NCBI RefSeq assembly: GCF_019880555.1
Contig: NZ_JAINVU010000004.1
Coordinates: forward strand, 248,001 to 312,000
Direction of reading: 5' to 3'
Source of the DNA: Hephaestia mangrovi
GTDB taxonomy: Bacteria; Pseudomonadota; Alphaproteobacteria; Sphingomonadales; Sphingomonadaceae
Length of the DNA: 64,000 nucleotides
The notes beneath the pieces are model-generated. The model worked only from the letters and a program-made list of their open reading frames with translations, was not told the origin of the DNA and did not search any database. Position numbers and translations under genes: made by a program. Within the stretch, counting starts at the first letter, position 1; every line of letters begins with the position of its first letter. Positions 18,098-25,526 of the stretch are shown here, in pieces.

Positions 18098-18817
18098 ATG
18101 AAGGCTTTCCCCGAGTTGCTGCCGATCGTCCTCGCTGTCGGTGCCGCCGCCATGACCTATCTCGGCGGCCGGGTCGCGTTGCGGCTCGGCGGGCGTCTGG
18201 AGTTGCTGTTCGGGCTCACCGCCGGCGTGGTGCTGGGCATCGCCTTGTTCGACCTGCTGCCCGAGGCGCTGGGGCTGGGCCATGGCTCCTATGCGCCGCG
18301 CACGCTGTTCGGGGCGCTGGCCGGCGGGTTCGTCCTCTATCTCCTGCTCGATCGCCTGCTCGATTCGGTGCGCGCGCCGATCGGGTTACGCGCCCATCTC
18401 GGGCCGGCGAGCCTCACCGTGCACAGCTTCATCGACGGGTTGGGGATCGGGCTGGCCTTCCACGTCTCGGTGGCGGCGGGGCTGGTCATCGCGATCGCGG
18501 TGCTGGTGCATGATTTCGCCGACGGGATCAACACCGTGGGGCTGAGCCTGGCCGGCAATCGCCGCGACATCGCCCATCGCTGGCTGATCGCCGATTCGGC
18601 AGCGCCGCTGTTCGGCGCGTTCGCCGGGACGGTGATCGAATTGCGCAACGATGTGCTGGCGCTGGTGCTGGCGGGATTCGCCGGTGCGTTCCTCTATATC
18701 GGCGCGTGCGAGCTGATCCCGCGCAGCCGGCTCGGCAGCCAGCGGGGGCTGGGCCAGGCCGCGACGGTCGGCGGGCTGGTGCTGACCTACGGCGTCGTTC
18801 GGCTCGCCAACGGCTGA
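18098..18817 (+). CDS. ZIP family metal transporter
   Basis: The 239-residue inner-membrane protein has about eight hydrophobic segments. Two of them hold the metal-site motifs of ZIP permeases, 'HSFIDGLGIG' (segment 4) and 'HDFADGINTVG' (segment 5). ZIP proteins import zinc, iron or manganese. The start at 18098 (MKAFPEL) leaves the operator-like palindrome upstream; an ATG at 18068 would start within the dyad. Neither has a good ribosome site. Its last 31 bases overlap the convergent GNAT gene. It probably works with the ZnuD-like receptor 2 kb upstream, the one bringing metal across the outer and the other across the inner membrane. Confidence 0.9.
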   Translation: MKAFPELLPIVLAVGAAAMTYLGGRVALRLGGRLELLFGLTAGVVLGIALFDLLPEALGLGHGSYAPRTLFGALAGGFVLYLLLDRLLDSVRAPIGLRAHLGPASLTVHSFIDGLGIGLAFHVSVAAGLVIAIAVLVHDFADGINTVGLSLAGNRRDIAHRWLIADSAAPLFGAFAGTVIELRNDVLALVLAGFAGAFLYIGACELIPRSRLGSQRGLGQAATVGGLVLTYGVVRLANG

Positions 18818-19332
18818 GCGGGCGCCGCGGCGCCATCGTCGGGTCCGAGCCGGCCCGGCGCGGCGGGCACGCCGGCGCCGCGCGCGAGCAGCCGGCGCCG
18901 TTCGACCGGTCCCGGCAGCCGCCAGCCGCCGGTCCGCTCGGCCGAGAACGCGAAGAAACGGCCGTAATATTCGGGATCGCCGATCAGCATCAGCGCGGCG
19001 TCGTTGCCGGTGTCGCGGGCGGCGTCCAGCATGTGCCCCATCAAGGCGTGGCCGATGCCGTGTTGCTGGCGCGGCGGATCGACCGCGACCGGGCCGACCA
19101 TCACCATCGCGGTGCGGCGCCCGTCGTCATGGATCAGCGCGACCGGCCAGCATTGGATCGTGCCGACCAGCGCCTCGCCGTCGAGCGCGGCGAAGCTCAA
19201 TGCCGGAATCGGATCGGTGCCCGCGCGTATTGAGTAAGCGGTACGGCCATGACGGTCGCTGCCGAAAGCGCGGTCGAGCAGCTGCTCGACCCGATCGGGC
19301 GCGATCTCGGCAAGGGCGACGAACCGCAACAT
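18787..19332 (-). CDS. GNAT family N-acetyltransferase
   Basis: The 181-residue protein has the GNAT core: a central 'AALDGEALVGTIQCWPV' strand pair, 'VMVGPVAVDPPRQQHGIGHALMGHML' with the acetyl-CoA-binding Q-x-x-G-x-G, and 'ALMLIGDPEYYGRFFAF' near the end, like the YhbS subgroup. It transfers acetyl from acetyl-CoA to an amine; the target is unknown. The last ~30 residues are Pro/Ala-rich and the gene end overlaps the ZIP gene by 31 bases in convergent orientation, so this tail may have been added by readthrough into the neighbour. Confidence 0.9.
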   Translation of the reverse strand: MLRFVALAEIAPDRVEQLLDRAFGSDRHGRTAYSIRAGTDPIPALSFAALDGEALVGTIQCWPVALIHDDGRRTAMVMVGPVAVDPPRQQHGIGHALMGHMLDAARDTGNDAALMLIGDPEYYGRFFAFSAERTGGWRLPGPVERRRLLARGAGVPAAPGRLGPDDGAAAPAQPLASRTTP

Positions 19333-19436
19333 GACATCCCCTGTGGGCGGTGAAATGCAACGCCCCGATATGGACGGCCGGGGCGGGGCGCTTTACCGTC
19401 ATCATGCGTGAACGCAAGCGGAATGAGGATCGCGCG

Positions 19437-20066
19437 ATGAAGCTCTATGACGCGGCCTGGGCGCCGAGCCCGCGACGGGTGCGCATCTATCTGGCCGAGA
19501 AGGGGATCGAGGTCGAACGCGTGCCGGTCGATCTGCGCGCCGACGAGCAGTTCAGCGATGCCTATCTGGCGATCAACCCGCGCGGCGCCGTGCCCGCGCT
19601 GGAGCTCGACGACGGCGAGGTGATCACGGAATCGGCAGCGATCTGCCGCTATTTCGAGGCGACGACGCCCGAGCCGCCACTGTTCGGCGCCAGCCCGATC
19701 GAGATCGCCCGGATCGAATCGTGGACGCGGCGGATCGAGGGCGACGGCTATTTCGCCGCCGTTTACGCGTTCCGCAATTCGCTGCCCGCGCTCAAGGATC
19801 GCGGGATGCCGGGGAAATGGCCGCCGATCCCGCAGATTCCCGAGCTGGCGACGCGCGGCGCGGTGATGTGGAAAGCCTTTGTCGAGGGGCTCGACGGCCA
19901 CCTCGCCGATCGCCAGTGGATCGCCGGCAATGATTACAGCTTCGCCGACATCACAGCGCTGGTGACGGTCGATTTCGCGGCGCGGGCGAAGCTTGATATC
20001 GACGGGTGCAGCCATATCGGGCGGTGGCACAAGGCGGCCTCCGCGCGGCCGAGCGCGAGCGCGTAG
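19437..20066 (+). CDS. Glutathione S-transferase family protein
   Basis: The 209-residue product has an N-terminal thioredoxin-like domain (MKLYDAAWAPSPRRVRIYLAEKG, 'NPRGAVPALELDDGEVITESAAICRYFE' with the cis-Pro and the glutathione-binding ES pair) and an all-helical C-terminal domain ('WIAGNDYSFADITALV', the N-capping box). It conjugates or reduces substrates with glutathione; the substrate is unknown. The start at 19437 has GAGGA 7 bases upstream. The frame runs on from 19350 without support. It ends 74 bases before folB. Confidence 0.94.
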   Translation: MKLYDAAWAPSPRRVRIYLAEKGIEVERVPVDLRADEQFSDAYLAINPRGAVPALELDDGEVITESAAICRYFEATTPEPPLFGASPIEIARIESWTRRIEGDGYFAAVYAFRNSLPALKDRGMPGKWPPIPQIPELATRGAVMWKAFVEGLDGHLADRQWIAGNDYSFADITALVTVDFAARAKLDIDGCSHIGRWHKAASARPSASA

Positions 20067-20140
20067 AACGACGGTCGAGCGTCGCAGAAGCCGGCGCTTT
20101 CTCAACTGGCCGATCGCGCGCGATCTGCTATGGCGCGGCG

Positions 20141-20515
20141 ATGATCGAGCGCGATACCCTTGAGCTCGAGGTCCACGACCTCGAAGTGATGGTGCTGACC
20201 GGCATCTATTCCGAAGAGACGCACCTGCCGCAGCCGTTGCGCATCTCGGTGACGGCCGAGCTCGATTGCGCCGATCGCTACGCGCCGGATACGCCGCTGG
20301 CGGCATCGAAGAATTATCTCGACCTGAAGCGCGCGGCGACGATCTTTCCCGAAGGGCTGCACTTCACTTTGATCGAAGCGGTCGCCGATCACATCATCGA
20401 GACGCTGTTCCTGCAGGACAAGCGCGTGCGCCGCGTCGCCGTGAAGATCGTCAAGCTGGCGATCGCCGAAGGCGGCGAAGCGATCGGCATGACCTTGACC
20501 CGTTCGCGCCCCTGA
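20141..20515 (+). CDS. folB: Dihydroneopterin aldolase (FolB-like)
   Basis: The 124-residue protein fits the dihydroneopterin aldolase family, which cleaves dihydroneopterin to 6-hydroxymethyl-dihydropterin in folate synthesis. It shows 'LEVMVLTGIYSEETHLPQPLRISV' (the G-I-x-x-x-E core), 'NYLDLKRAATIFPEG-HFTLIEAVADHIIETLF' with the pterin-binding Glu, and 'VRRVAVKIVKLAIAEGGEAIGMTLTRSRP', where the conserved Lys follows. Such proteins form octamers. The start at 20141 matches the family length. The sequence is more divergent than classic FolB, so a related tetrahydrobiopterin role is possible. Confidence 0.85.
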   Translation: MIERDTLELEVHDLEVMVLTGIYSEETHLPQPLRISVTAELDCADRYAPDTPLAASKNYLDLKRAATIFPEGLHFTLIEAVADHIIETLFLQDKRVRRVAVKIVKLAIAEGGEAIGMTLTRSRP

Positions 20516-20539
20516 TTTGGCGGAGAGGGCTGCCGAGCC

Positions 20540-20558
20540 GATTCAGCCTGGCTGAATC
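20540..20558. other. Perfect dyad between folB and the convergent secreted-protein gene
   Basis: GATTCAGCC-T-GGCTGAATC is a 19-base palindrome with 9-base arms. It lies 25 bases past the folB stop and 11 bases before the end of the gene on the other strand, so it may act as a shared transcription end, though there is no T tract. Confidence 0.4.
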
Positions 20559-20568
20559 CAGGCCCGGT

Positions 20569-21438
20569 TCAATAGGCCTTGCGGGTATCGCAGGGGCCGA
20601 GCGACTGTAGCACGAACTGATAATCCGCGCGCGCCGCGTCAGCGTCCTGTGGGGCCGATCCGGCCACGCTCGAATCGGGCAATTGCCGCGGCAGGAAGCA
20701 GGCGAGGCGATACCACAGCAGCGTATCGCGCTGCGGCGCCTGTGCCGCGGCATCGGTGACGTCGCTCAACGCGACCGACCAGCGCGGCTGCTGGCCGGGG
20801 CGGCGCAGGATATCGAGCGACACCGGGCGGTTGTCCTTTGTGGTCAGGAAAATCTGCGTCTCGCCCTCGCCGGGCAGCGATCCGGCGACATGGAAGGCAT
20901 TGCCGATGCCGGTGATTTCGGGCGGCTGATCGGGCTGCACCGTTTCCTGGGCGATTCGCCGGGTGAGCTGTTCGGCGGCAGGCGTCCAGCGGCGCTGGGC
21001 GTCCTTGGCGACGAGCTGGAGCTGCGCCGGCCGTCCCGCGACGGGACGCGCGAACAGCAGCACGCGCACCTTCTTCAGCCGTGGCGCGCGGCCCCGCGCG
21101 TCGGCCGGCAGATCGACCAGATAACCGATCCGCGGCGGCACCCCGGTGGTGCCGCGAATCAGCGCGTTGACATCGGCCTGAACGTAAAGTCGGATAAATC
21201 CCGGATCGACCCCGGCCGCCTCCGGTCCGTTTATCGTGACGGTGCTTCGGATCGTCGCATCGAGGATCAACGGCGCAGCGATGACCAACGGGGCCAGATC
21301 GGCATAATGCGGTGCCGCAACCTCTGTGGCCATTTCAGGGCGTTGATCGGGCGGAAATTGTTGCGCATCCGCCGCAAATGGGGTGACACCGAAGGCCAAA
21401 GCGGCCCCCGCGAACAGCATCTTGGGAACGGTCGACAT
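20569..21438 (-). CDS. Secreted protein of unknown function
   Basis: The 289-residue product has an N-terminal signal peptide (STVPKMLFAGAALAFGVTP, cut near ADAQ) and a mature beta-rich part with 'HYADLAPLVIAAPLILDATI' and repeated short strands, ending with a Cys-containing 'LQSLGPCDTRKAY'; another Cys lies in 'YRLACFLPRQL'. I do not recognise the family; it looks like a periplasmic protein of sphingomonads. The start at 21438 puts the signal peptide at the N-terminus; the frame extends 26 codons upstream without a signal. It is divergent from tonB, with a 224-base gap between them. Confidence 0.75.
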   Translation of the reverse strand: MSTVPKMLFAGAALAFGVTPFAADAQQFPPDQRPEMATEVAAPHYADLAPLVIAAPLILDATIRSTVTINGPEAAGVDPGFIRLYVQADVNALIRGTTGVPPRIGYLVDLPADARGRAPRLKKVRVLLFARPVAGRPAQLQLVAKDAQRRWTPAAEQLTRRIAQETVQPDQPPEITGIGNAFHVAGSLPGEGETQIFLTTKDNRPVSLDILRRPGQQPRWSVALSDVTDAAAQAPQRDTLLWYRLACFLPRQLPDSSVAGSAPQDADAARADYQFVLQSLGPCDTRKAY

Positions 21439-21662
21439 GTCGTCTGCGTTACGCGACGGCATCGAATTTATACAGAAATAATTCTGCAAAAGCGCGATTG
21501 TACGTTTATTGCGCAAGACAGGGCGTTGCGTCGTTCAAATCGTGACGTTAGAGACTCGCGCTCTGCCGTAGGTTGCGCTAGCTGTAGCGGCAAGCGGGTT
21601 CGCTTGCATGGTTAAGATGCTTGTTCGACCGCCCATAGGGATTTGAGGAGTGAAAATTCTGA

Positions 21663-22322
21663 ATGGCCTACGCTGATAGGAGTCAGGGCAGCAACCGCAT
21701 GGTGGCGATCGTGATCGTCGCCGTCCTGCTGGCGGCGCTCGGATATGCCTTCGTCACCGGCCTGGCGTATCAATACGTCAAGAAGGTGGCGAACAAGATG
21801 GACACGTTCGACGTGGCGCCGCCCCCACCGCCGCCGCCGCCCGACGTGCCGCCGCCGCCACCGCCGCCCGACCAGCCGATGACGCCGCCGCCGGTGGTGT
21901 CGCCGCCGCCGATCGTGCGCACCGTCGCGCCGCCGGTGCAGATCCAGACGCAGGCGGTTGCGCCGCCCGCGATCAGTCTTGCACCGCCTGCGCCGCCGGC
22001 ACCGCCGCCGCCGCCCAAGATTTCGAAGGCGGCTGGCCTGAAGGGGAATCCTGGCCGTTTCTTCGGGTCCGACAATTATCCGCCGGCCGCCCGCCGCGCG
22101 GGTGCCGAGGGGCGCGTTACTGCGCGCCTCACGGTCGGCACCGACGGCCGCGTGACCGACTGTGTGGTGACCTCGTCGAGCGGCAATTCGGATCTCGACG
22201 AAACGACCTGCAGCATCGCGAAGCGCCGCGTTCGTTTTACCCCGGCACAGGACGCCGATGGCAATCCGATGGTTTCGACTTATCCGCTGGCTGTCCGGTG
22301 GCAACTCGAAGACGGCTATTGA
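21663..22322 (+). CDS. tonB: Energy transducer TonB
   Basis: TonB passes proton-motive energy from ExbB/ExbD to outer-membrane receptors. The 219-residue product has a short cytoplasmic N-terminus, one anchor segment (MVAIVIVAVLLAALGYAFV, residues ~13-31), a long Pro-rich spacer (residues ~58-120, almost all Pro with Asp/Val/Ala) and a C-terminal TonB domain (AGLKGNPGRFFGSDNYPPAARRAGAEGRVTARL, ending 'YPLAVRWQLEDGY'). Two cysteines in the C-domain (TDCVVTSS and ETTCSIAK) could pair. GAGGAG lies 13 bases upstream. It heads an operon with exbB and two exbD genes. Confidence 0.93.
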   Translation: MAYADRSQGSNRMVAIVIVAVLLAALGYAFVTGLAYQYVKKVANKMDTFDVAPPPPPPPPDVPPPPPPPDQPMTPPPVVSPPPIVRTVAPPVQIQTQAVAPPAISLAPPAPPAPPPPPKISKAAGLKGNPGRFFGSDNYPPAARRAGAEGRVTARLTVGTDGRVTDCVVTSSSGNSDLDETTCSIAKRRVRFTPAQDADGNPMVSTYPLAVRWQLEDGY

Positions 22323-22370
22323 GATCGGCTTGATTGACCCAATTCACCGATATTGAAGGACAATGAACAC

Positions 22371-23165
22371 ATGATCACCATGCTTCTCGCCGCCGGCACC
22401 GCCGCCGATACGTCGACCGCCGGGGGCGATAACCCCTATGGTCTGATCCCGATGCTGCAGCAGGGCGGCATCATCTCCGTGACCGTCTTCACCATCCTGG
22501 TGCTGATGCTCGTCGTTTCGCTCTACATCATGTTCACCAAGCTGTTCGAGCAGCAGAAGGTGCGCAACGAAGCCAAGCGCGTCCGCGCCGGCTTCTGGAA
22601 TTCGGCCAATCTGCGCGAAGGCGCGGCCAAGCTCGACAAGAACGGCGCCTATCGCCAGCTCGTCGACGACGGCCTCAACGCGCAGGACCAGTTCAGCAAG
22701 CTGACCGATCCGGTCGAGGCGCATGACTGGCTGCACGGTTCGCTGGCGCGCTCGGAAGCGACGATCAACTCGGACCTCAATTCGGGTCTCGCGTTCCTCG
22801 CCACGGTCGGCGCCACCGCGCCGTTCATCGGTCTGTTCGGTACCGTCATCGGCATCTACCGCGCGCTGATCAAGATCGGTGCGTCGGGCCAGGCCTCGAT
22901 CGACAAGGTCGCCGGTCCGGTCGGTGAAGCGCTGATCATGACCGCGCTCGGCCTGGTTACCGCCGTGCCGGCCGTGCTTGCCTACAACTGGCTGCAGCGT
23001 CGCAACAAGGCGATTGCCGAGGATCTGAGCGCGTTCTCGAACGACGTGCTCGGCTATCTCGCCTCGAACGGTGCGGTTCGTCCGGAAGCCAAGAAGGTTG
23101 CCCCCGCCGCCAAGCCGGCGACGGCGACCGCCGGCCAGGCCGGTGGCGTCCAGACGCGCAAGTAA
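22371..23165 (+). CDS. exbB: TonB-system biopolymer transport protein ExbB (MotA/TolQ/ExbB family)
   Basis: The 264-residue protein has a short periplasmic N-terminus, a first membrane segment (ISVTVFTILVLMLVVSLYIM, residues ~35-54), a large cytoplasmic loop and the paired segments of the proton-channel domain ('FLATVGATAPFIGLFGTVIGIYRAL' and 'GEALIMTALGLVTAVPAVLAYNWLQRR'). ExbB pentamers form the proton channel with ExbD. The start at 22371 was chosen for its ATG after AAGGACAATGAACAC; a TTG at 22353 is in frame. It is followed 82 bases on by exbD, with a strong hairpin in between. Confidence 0.95.
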   Translation: MITMLLAAGTAADTSTAGGDNPYGLIPMLQQGGIISVTVFTILVLMLVVSLYIMFTKLFEQQKVRNEAKRVRAGFWNSANLREGAAKLDKNGAYRQLVDDGLNAQDQFSKLTDPVEAHDWLHGSLARSEATINSDLNSGLAFLATVGATAPFIGLFGTVIGIYRALIKIGASGQASIDKVAGPVGEALIMTALGLVTAVPAVLAYNWLQRRNKAIAEDLSAFSNDVLGYLASNGAVRPEAKKVAPAAKPATATAGQAGGVQTRK

Positions 23166-23172
23166 TGGTGCC

Positions 23173-23196
23173 GGGGCCGCGTAGGATCGCGGCCCC
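23173..23196 (+). other. Hairpin between exbB and the first exbD
   Basis: GGGGCCGCG-TAGGAT-CGCGGCCCC forms a 9-bp all-GC stem with no T tract. It sits in the operon between exbB and exbD, where it could slow or protect mRNA so that ExbB and ExbD are made in the 5:2 excess the complex needs. That role is inference. Confidence 0.5.
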
Positions 23197-23247
23197 GCCC
23201 ATCGCCGCCGCGAGGCGGCCCGAGAGAATGCAGAGGAAGTTGCGCAA

Positions 23248-23724
23248 ATGGCGATGAGCGTTGGTGGGGACTCCACCGAAACCCCGATGTCGGACATCAA
23301 CACGACGCCCCTCGTGGACGTTATGCTGGTGCTCCTCATCATCTTCCTGATCGCGGTGCCCGTCGTGTTGCAGACCGTGCCGGTCAAGCTTCCCGACGTG
23401 CAATACGATCCCACGCAGACCAAGCCCGAGAACGTGATGCTCTCGATCCGCTCCGAGGACGGGCAGACCTGCCAGGTCTATTGGGGCATGACCCCGGTCG
23501 GCCACCAGGAGCTGCAGGATATGGCGGTCGCCAAGCTGAAGGCCGTGGTCGACAAGTTGGGCAGCAACATCACGCCCGATGACCTGCCGGAGGTGCACAT
23601 CCGCGGCGACGTCAACACGCCGTACAAGTGCATTGGCGGTGCGATCTACACGATGCAGTCGGCGGGTTTCGCGCGCGTGGGCTTCATCTCGCAGCCGACC
23701 AAACTCGGCGCCCTTACGCGCTGA
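23248..23724 (+). CDS. exbD: ExbD-like transport protein, first copy (with two cysteines)
   Basis: The 158-residue protein has the ExbD plan: 'SDINTTPLVDVMLVLLIIFLI' with the essential membrane Asp24, then a periplasmic domain. Unlike its partner copy, the periplasmic domain has two cysteines (Cys75 in GQTCQVYW, Cys128 in YKCIGGA) and extra loops, so it may hold a disulfide. ExbD forms a dimer inside the ExbB pentamer and couples proton flow to TonB. The start at 23248 has a GAGGAAG site 9 bases upstream. It is the first of two exbD genes in the operon, 30 bases before the second. Confidence 0.94.
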   Translation: MAMSVGGDSTETPMSDINTTPLVDVMLVLLIIFLIAVPVVLQTVPVKLPDVQYDPTQTKPENVMLSIRSEDGQTCQVYWGMTPVGHQELQDMAVAKLKAVVDKLGSNITPDDLPEVHIRGDVNTPYKCIGGAIYTMQSAGFARVGFISQPTKLGALTR

Positions 23725-23754
23725 TCCGCGGCGACAAGTCAGGAGTTATAACAC

Positions 23755-24177
23755 ATGGCAATGAGCGGCGGCCGCGACGACGGCGAACCGATGATGGAAA
23801 TGAACACGACGCCGCTGATCGACGTCATGCTCGTGCTCCTCATCATGTTCATCATCACCATCCCGCCCCAGACGCACGCGGTGAAGGTGGATCTTCCGCA
23901 GAACACGCAGAACCAGCAGATCGTGCAACCGGACAAGAATACGATCTCGATCGATCCCACCGGGCAGGTCGCGTGGAACGGCACCCCGGTCGATGACGTC
24001 ACGCTGCGTCAGTATCTCGATGCCTCGCTGGCGCTGCCGACCGAGCCGGAATTGCATTTCCAGCCCGATCCCAACGCGCGCTACGAGAAGGTCGATCAGG
24101 TTCTGGCGATCATCAAGCGTTCGGGGGTGACCAAGCTCGGCTTCATCGGCAACGAGCAGTATCGCGACGACTTCTAA
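23755..24177 (+). CDS. exbD: ExbD-like transport protein, second copy
   Basis: The 140-residue protein shares the membrane part of the first copy ('MNTTPLIDVMLVLLIMFIITIPP' with the essential Asp) but has a shorter, cysteine-free periplasmic domain ending 'ITRSGVTKLGFIGNEQYRDDF'-like. Having two unlike ExbD proteins suggests that the channel holds a mixed dimer, or that each serves another TonB. A CAGGAG site lies 12 bases upstream. It is the last gene of the operon and is followed 29 bases on by a strong terminator. Confidence 0.94.
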   Translation: MAMSGGRDDGEPMMEMNTTPLIDVMLVLLIMFIITIPPQTHAVKVDLPQNTQNQQIVQPDKNTISIDPTGQVAWNGTPVDDVTLRQYLDASLALPTEPELHFQPDPNARYEKVDQVLAIIKRSGVTKLGFIGNEQYRDDF

Positions 24178-24206
24178 CCACTTCGCGCCAGCGACGGCAC
24201 GAAAGC

Positions 24207-24233
24207 GGGCGGCCCTCGGGCCGCCCTTTTTTT
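24207..24233 (+). terminator. Rho-independent terminator of the tonB-exbB-exbD-exbD operon
   Basis: GGGCGGCCC-TC-GGGCCGCCC (9-bp stem, 24207-24226) is followed by seven T. It closes the four-gene operon. Confidence 0.92.
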
Positions 24234-24333
24234 GTGCCCGATCCGGCCGCTCCTTGTCCTGGAGTCATCGATATGACATACTGATGTCACGAAACTGAAA
24301 TGTTTCGATGGGATAATGAGAGGATATGTACCC

Positions 24334-24702
24334 ATGAAACAGGCGATGTGGTACGCGGCAGGATCGGCGCTCATGGCGGCGCTGCTCGCGACCGTCCCGG
24401 CGGCGGCGCAGGACCGCACCGGTTACAAGGCAATCAACGCGGGCGATTACGCCAAGGCGGAGCGCGTGCTGGTGCGCGAGCGGCGGATTCACCCGGATCG
24501 TCCCGCGCTGATGCTCAACCTCGCCAATGTGTATCGCCATCAGGGGCGGACGGCCGAGGCGCGGGCGCTCTACCAGCGGGTTCTGGCGGCGCCGGATCAG
24601 TTGATGGACGTGACGCCCGAGCGCACGGCCTCGTCGCACGCGCTGGCGGCACTGGGCCTGCAGGCGCTCGACACGACAGTATCGGCGCCGACCGAGATCT
24701 AG
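24334..24702 (+). CDS. Secreted TPR-repeat protein
   Basis: The 122-residue product has a signal peptide (KQAMWYAAGSALMAALLAT, cut near AAAQ) and a helical mature part with tetratricopeptide repeats: 'INAGDYAKAERVLVRERRIHPDRP' and 'LMLNLANVYRHQGRTAEARALYQRVL', which is the better one. Such small periplasmic TPR proteins usually scaffold other envelope proteins. The start at 24334 puts the Lys directly before the hydrophobic core; an in-frame ATG at 24316 is possible. It lies after the tonB-operon terminator, with its own 100-base upstream gap. The function is not known. Confidence 0.8.
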   Translation: MKQAMWYAAGSALMAALLATVPAAAQDRTGYKAINAGDYAKAERVLVRERRIHPDRPALMLNLANVYRHQGRTAEARALYQRVLAAPDQLMDVTPERTASSHALAALGLQALDTTVSAPTEI

Positions 24703-24902
24703 CGCCGCGCTGGCATGGTGGAATCGACGGTCGCCGCATCGGGATCGAACCGCCACCGGTGAACTTGTTTCGGGGGCCGTGGTGCTTCATCGCCGTCAGG
24801 TGCACCGGCTGGCGTTGTGCCATGGATGCTGAACCAAGTTCGGCATGACGATATGGATGACGCGGGGTTCCGATCCAGGTGATTGTGGCCGAACCGCGCC
24901 GG
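24703..24902. repeat. Gap with dispersed repeat, copy 2 (reverse orientation)
   Basis: The gap between the TPR gene and dcd holds a full repeat copy at ~24731-24850. Read on the minus strand it runs CGTCATGCCGAACTTGG-TTCAGCATCCATGG-CACAACGCCAGCCGGTGCACC and ends with GGCCCCCGAAACAAGTTCACCGGTGGCGG. The last part matches the gap before ihfB. No gene or terminator is clear. Confidence 0.65.
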
Positions 24903-25457
24903 TCAGAGCCGCGGCAGGGTGACGCCGCGCTGGCCCATATATTTGCCGGCGCGATCGGCATAGCTCGTCTCGCACGGCTCGTTGCCCTGCAGGAAGAGAA
25001 ACTGGCACGCGCCCTCATTGGCGTAGATCTTTGCCGGCAGCGGCGTGGTGTTCGAAAATTCCAGCGTCACATGGCCTTCCCAGCCGGGCTCCAGCGGCGT
25101 CACGTTGACGATGATTCCGCACCGCGCATAAGTCGATTTGCCGAGGCAGATCACCAGCACGTCGCGCGGCACCCGGAAATATTCGACCGTGCGGGCCAGC
25201 GCGAAGCTGTTGGGCGGGATGATGCACACATCGGTCTTGCGATCGACGAAGCTGTTCGACGCGAAATCCTTCGGATCGACCACGGCGTTGTCGACATTGG
25301 TGAAGATCTTGAATTCGTCCGATACGCGCGCGTCATAGCCATAGGATGACAGGCCGTAGCTGATGCAGCCGGCGCGCCGCTGGCCATCCTCGAACGGCTC
25401 GATCATCTGGTGCGAAAGCGCCTGTTCGCGGATCCAGCGGTCGGACAGGATCGCCAT
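24903..25457 (-). CDS. dcd: dCTP deaminase
   Basis: Dcd turns dCTP into dUTP, the main feed for thymidylate in bacteria. The 184-residue product is full length and matches the family throughout: '[13 protein letters not shown]', '[22 protein letters not shown]', '[68 protein letters not shown]' with the catalytic Glu, ending in '[12 protein letters not shown]'. It forms trimers. A GGGGAATC site precedes the ATG at 25457. It lies 69 bases downstream of the GH3 glycosidase start-to-stop direction on the same strand but is unlikely to be linked in function. Confidence 0.97.
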   Translation of the reverse strand: MAILSDRWIREQALSHQMIEPFEDGQRRAGCISYGLSSYGYDARVSDEFKIFTNVDNAVVDPKDFASNSFVDRKTDVCIIPPNSFALARTVEYFRVPRDVLVICLGKSTYARCGIIVNVTPLEPGWEGHVTLEFSNTTPLPAKIYANEGACQFLFLQGNEPCETSYADRAGKYMGQRGVTLPRL

Positions 25458-25526
25458 GCGTGATTCCCCTTGTTGGACGAGGCGGCAGCTTTCGCGGGAA
25501 TGGCGCCGCGAGGCAAGGGGTCGCGA

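Noticed and set aside
21820..22020. Proline-codon repeat in tonB as a tandem DNA repeat
   Set aside because: It is simply the coding sequence of the TonB Pro-rich spacer, with varied codons.
24725..24770. tRNA-like stretch (GGTTCGATCCC on the minus strand)
   Set aside because: Only the T-loop-like piece is present; there is no acceptor stem or anticodon arm, and the sequence belongs to a dispersed repeat.
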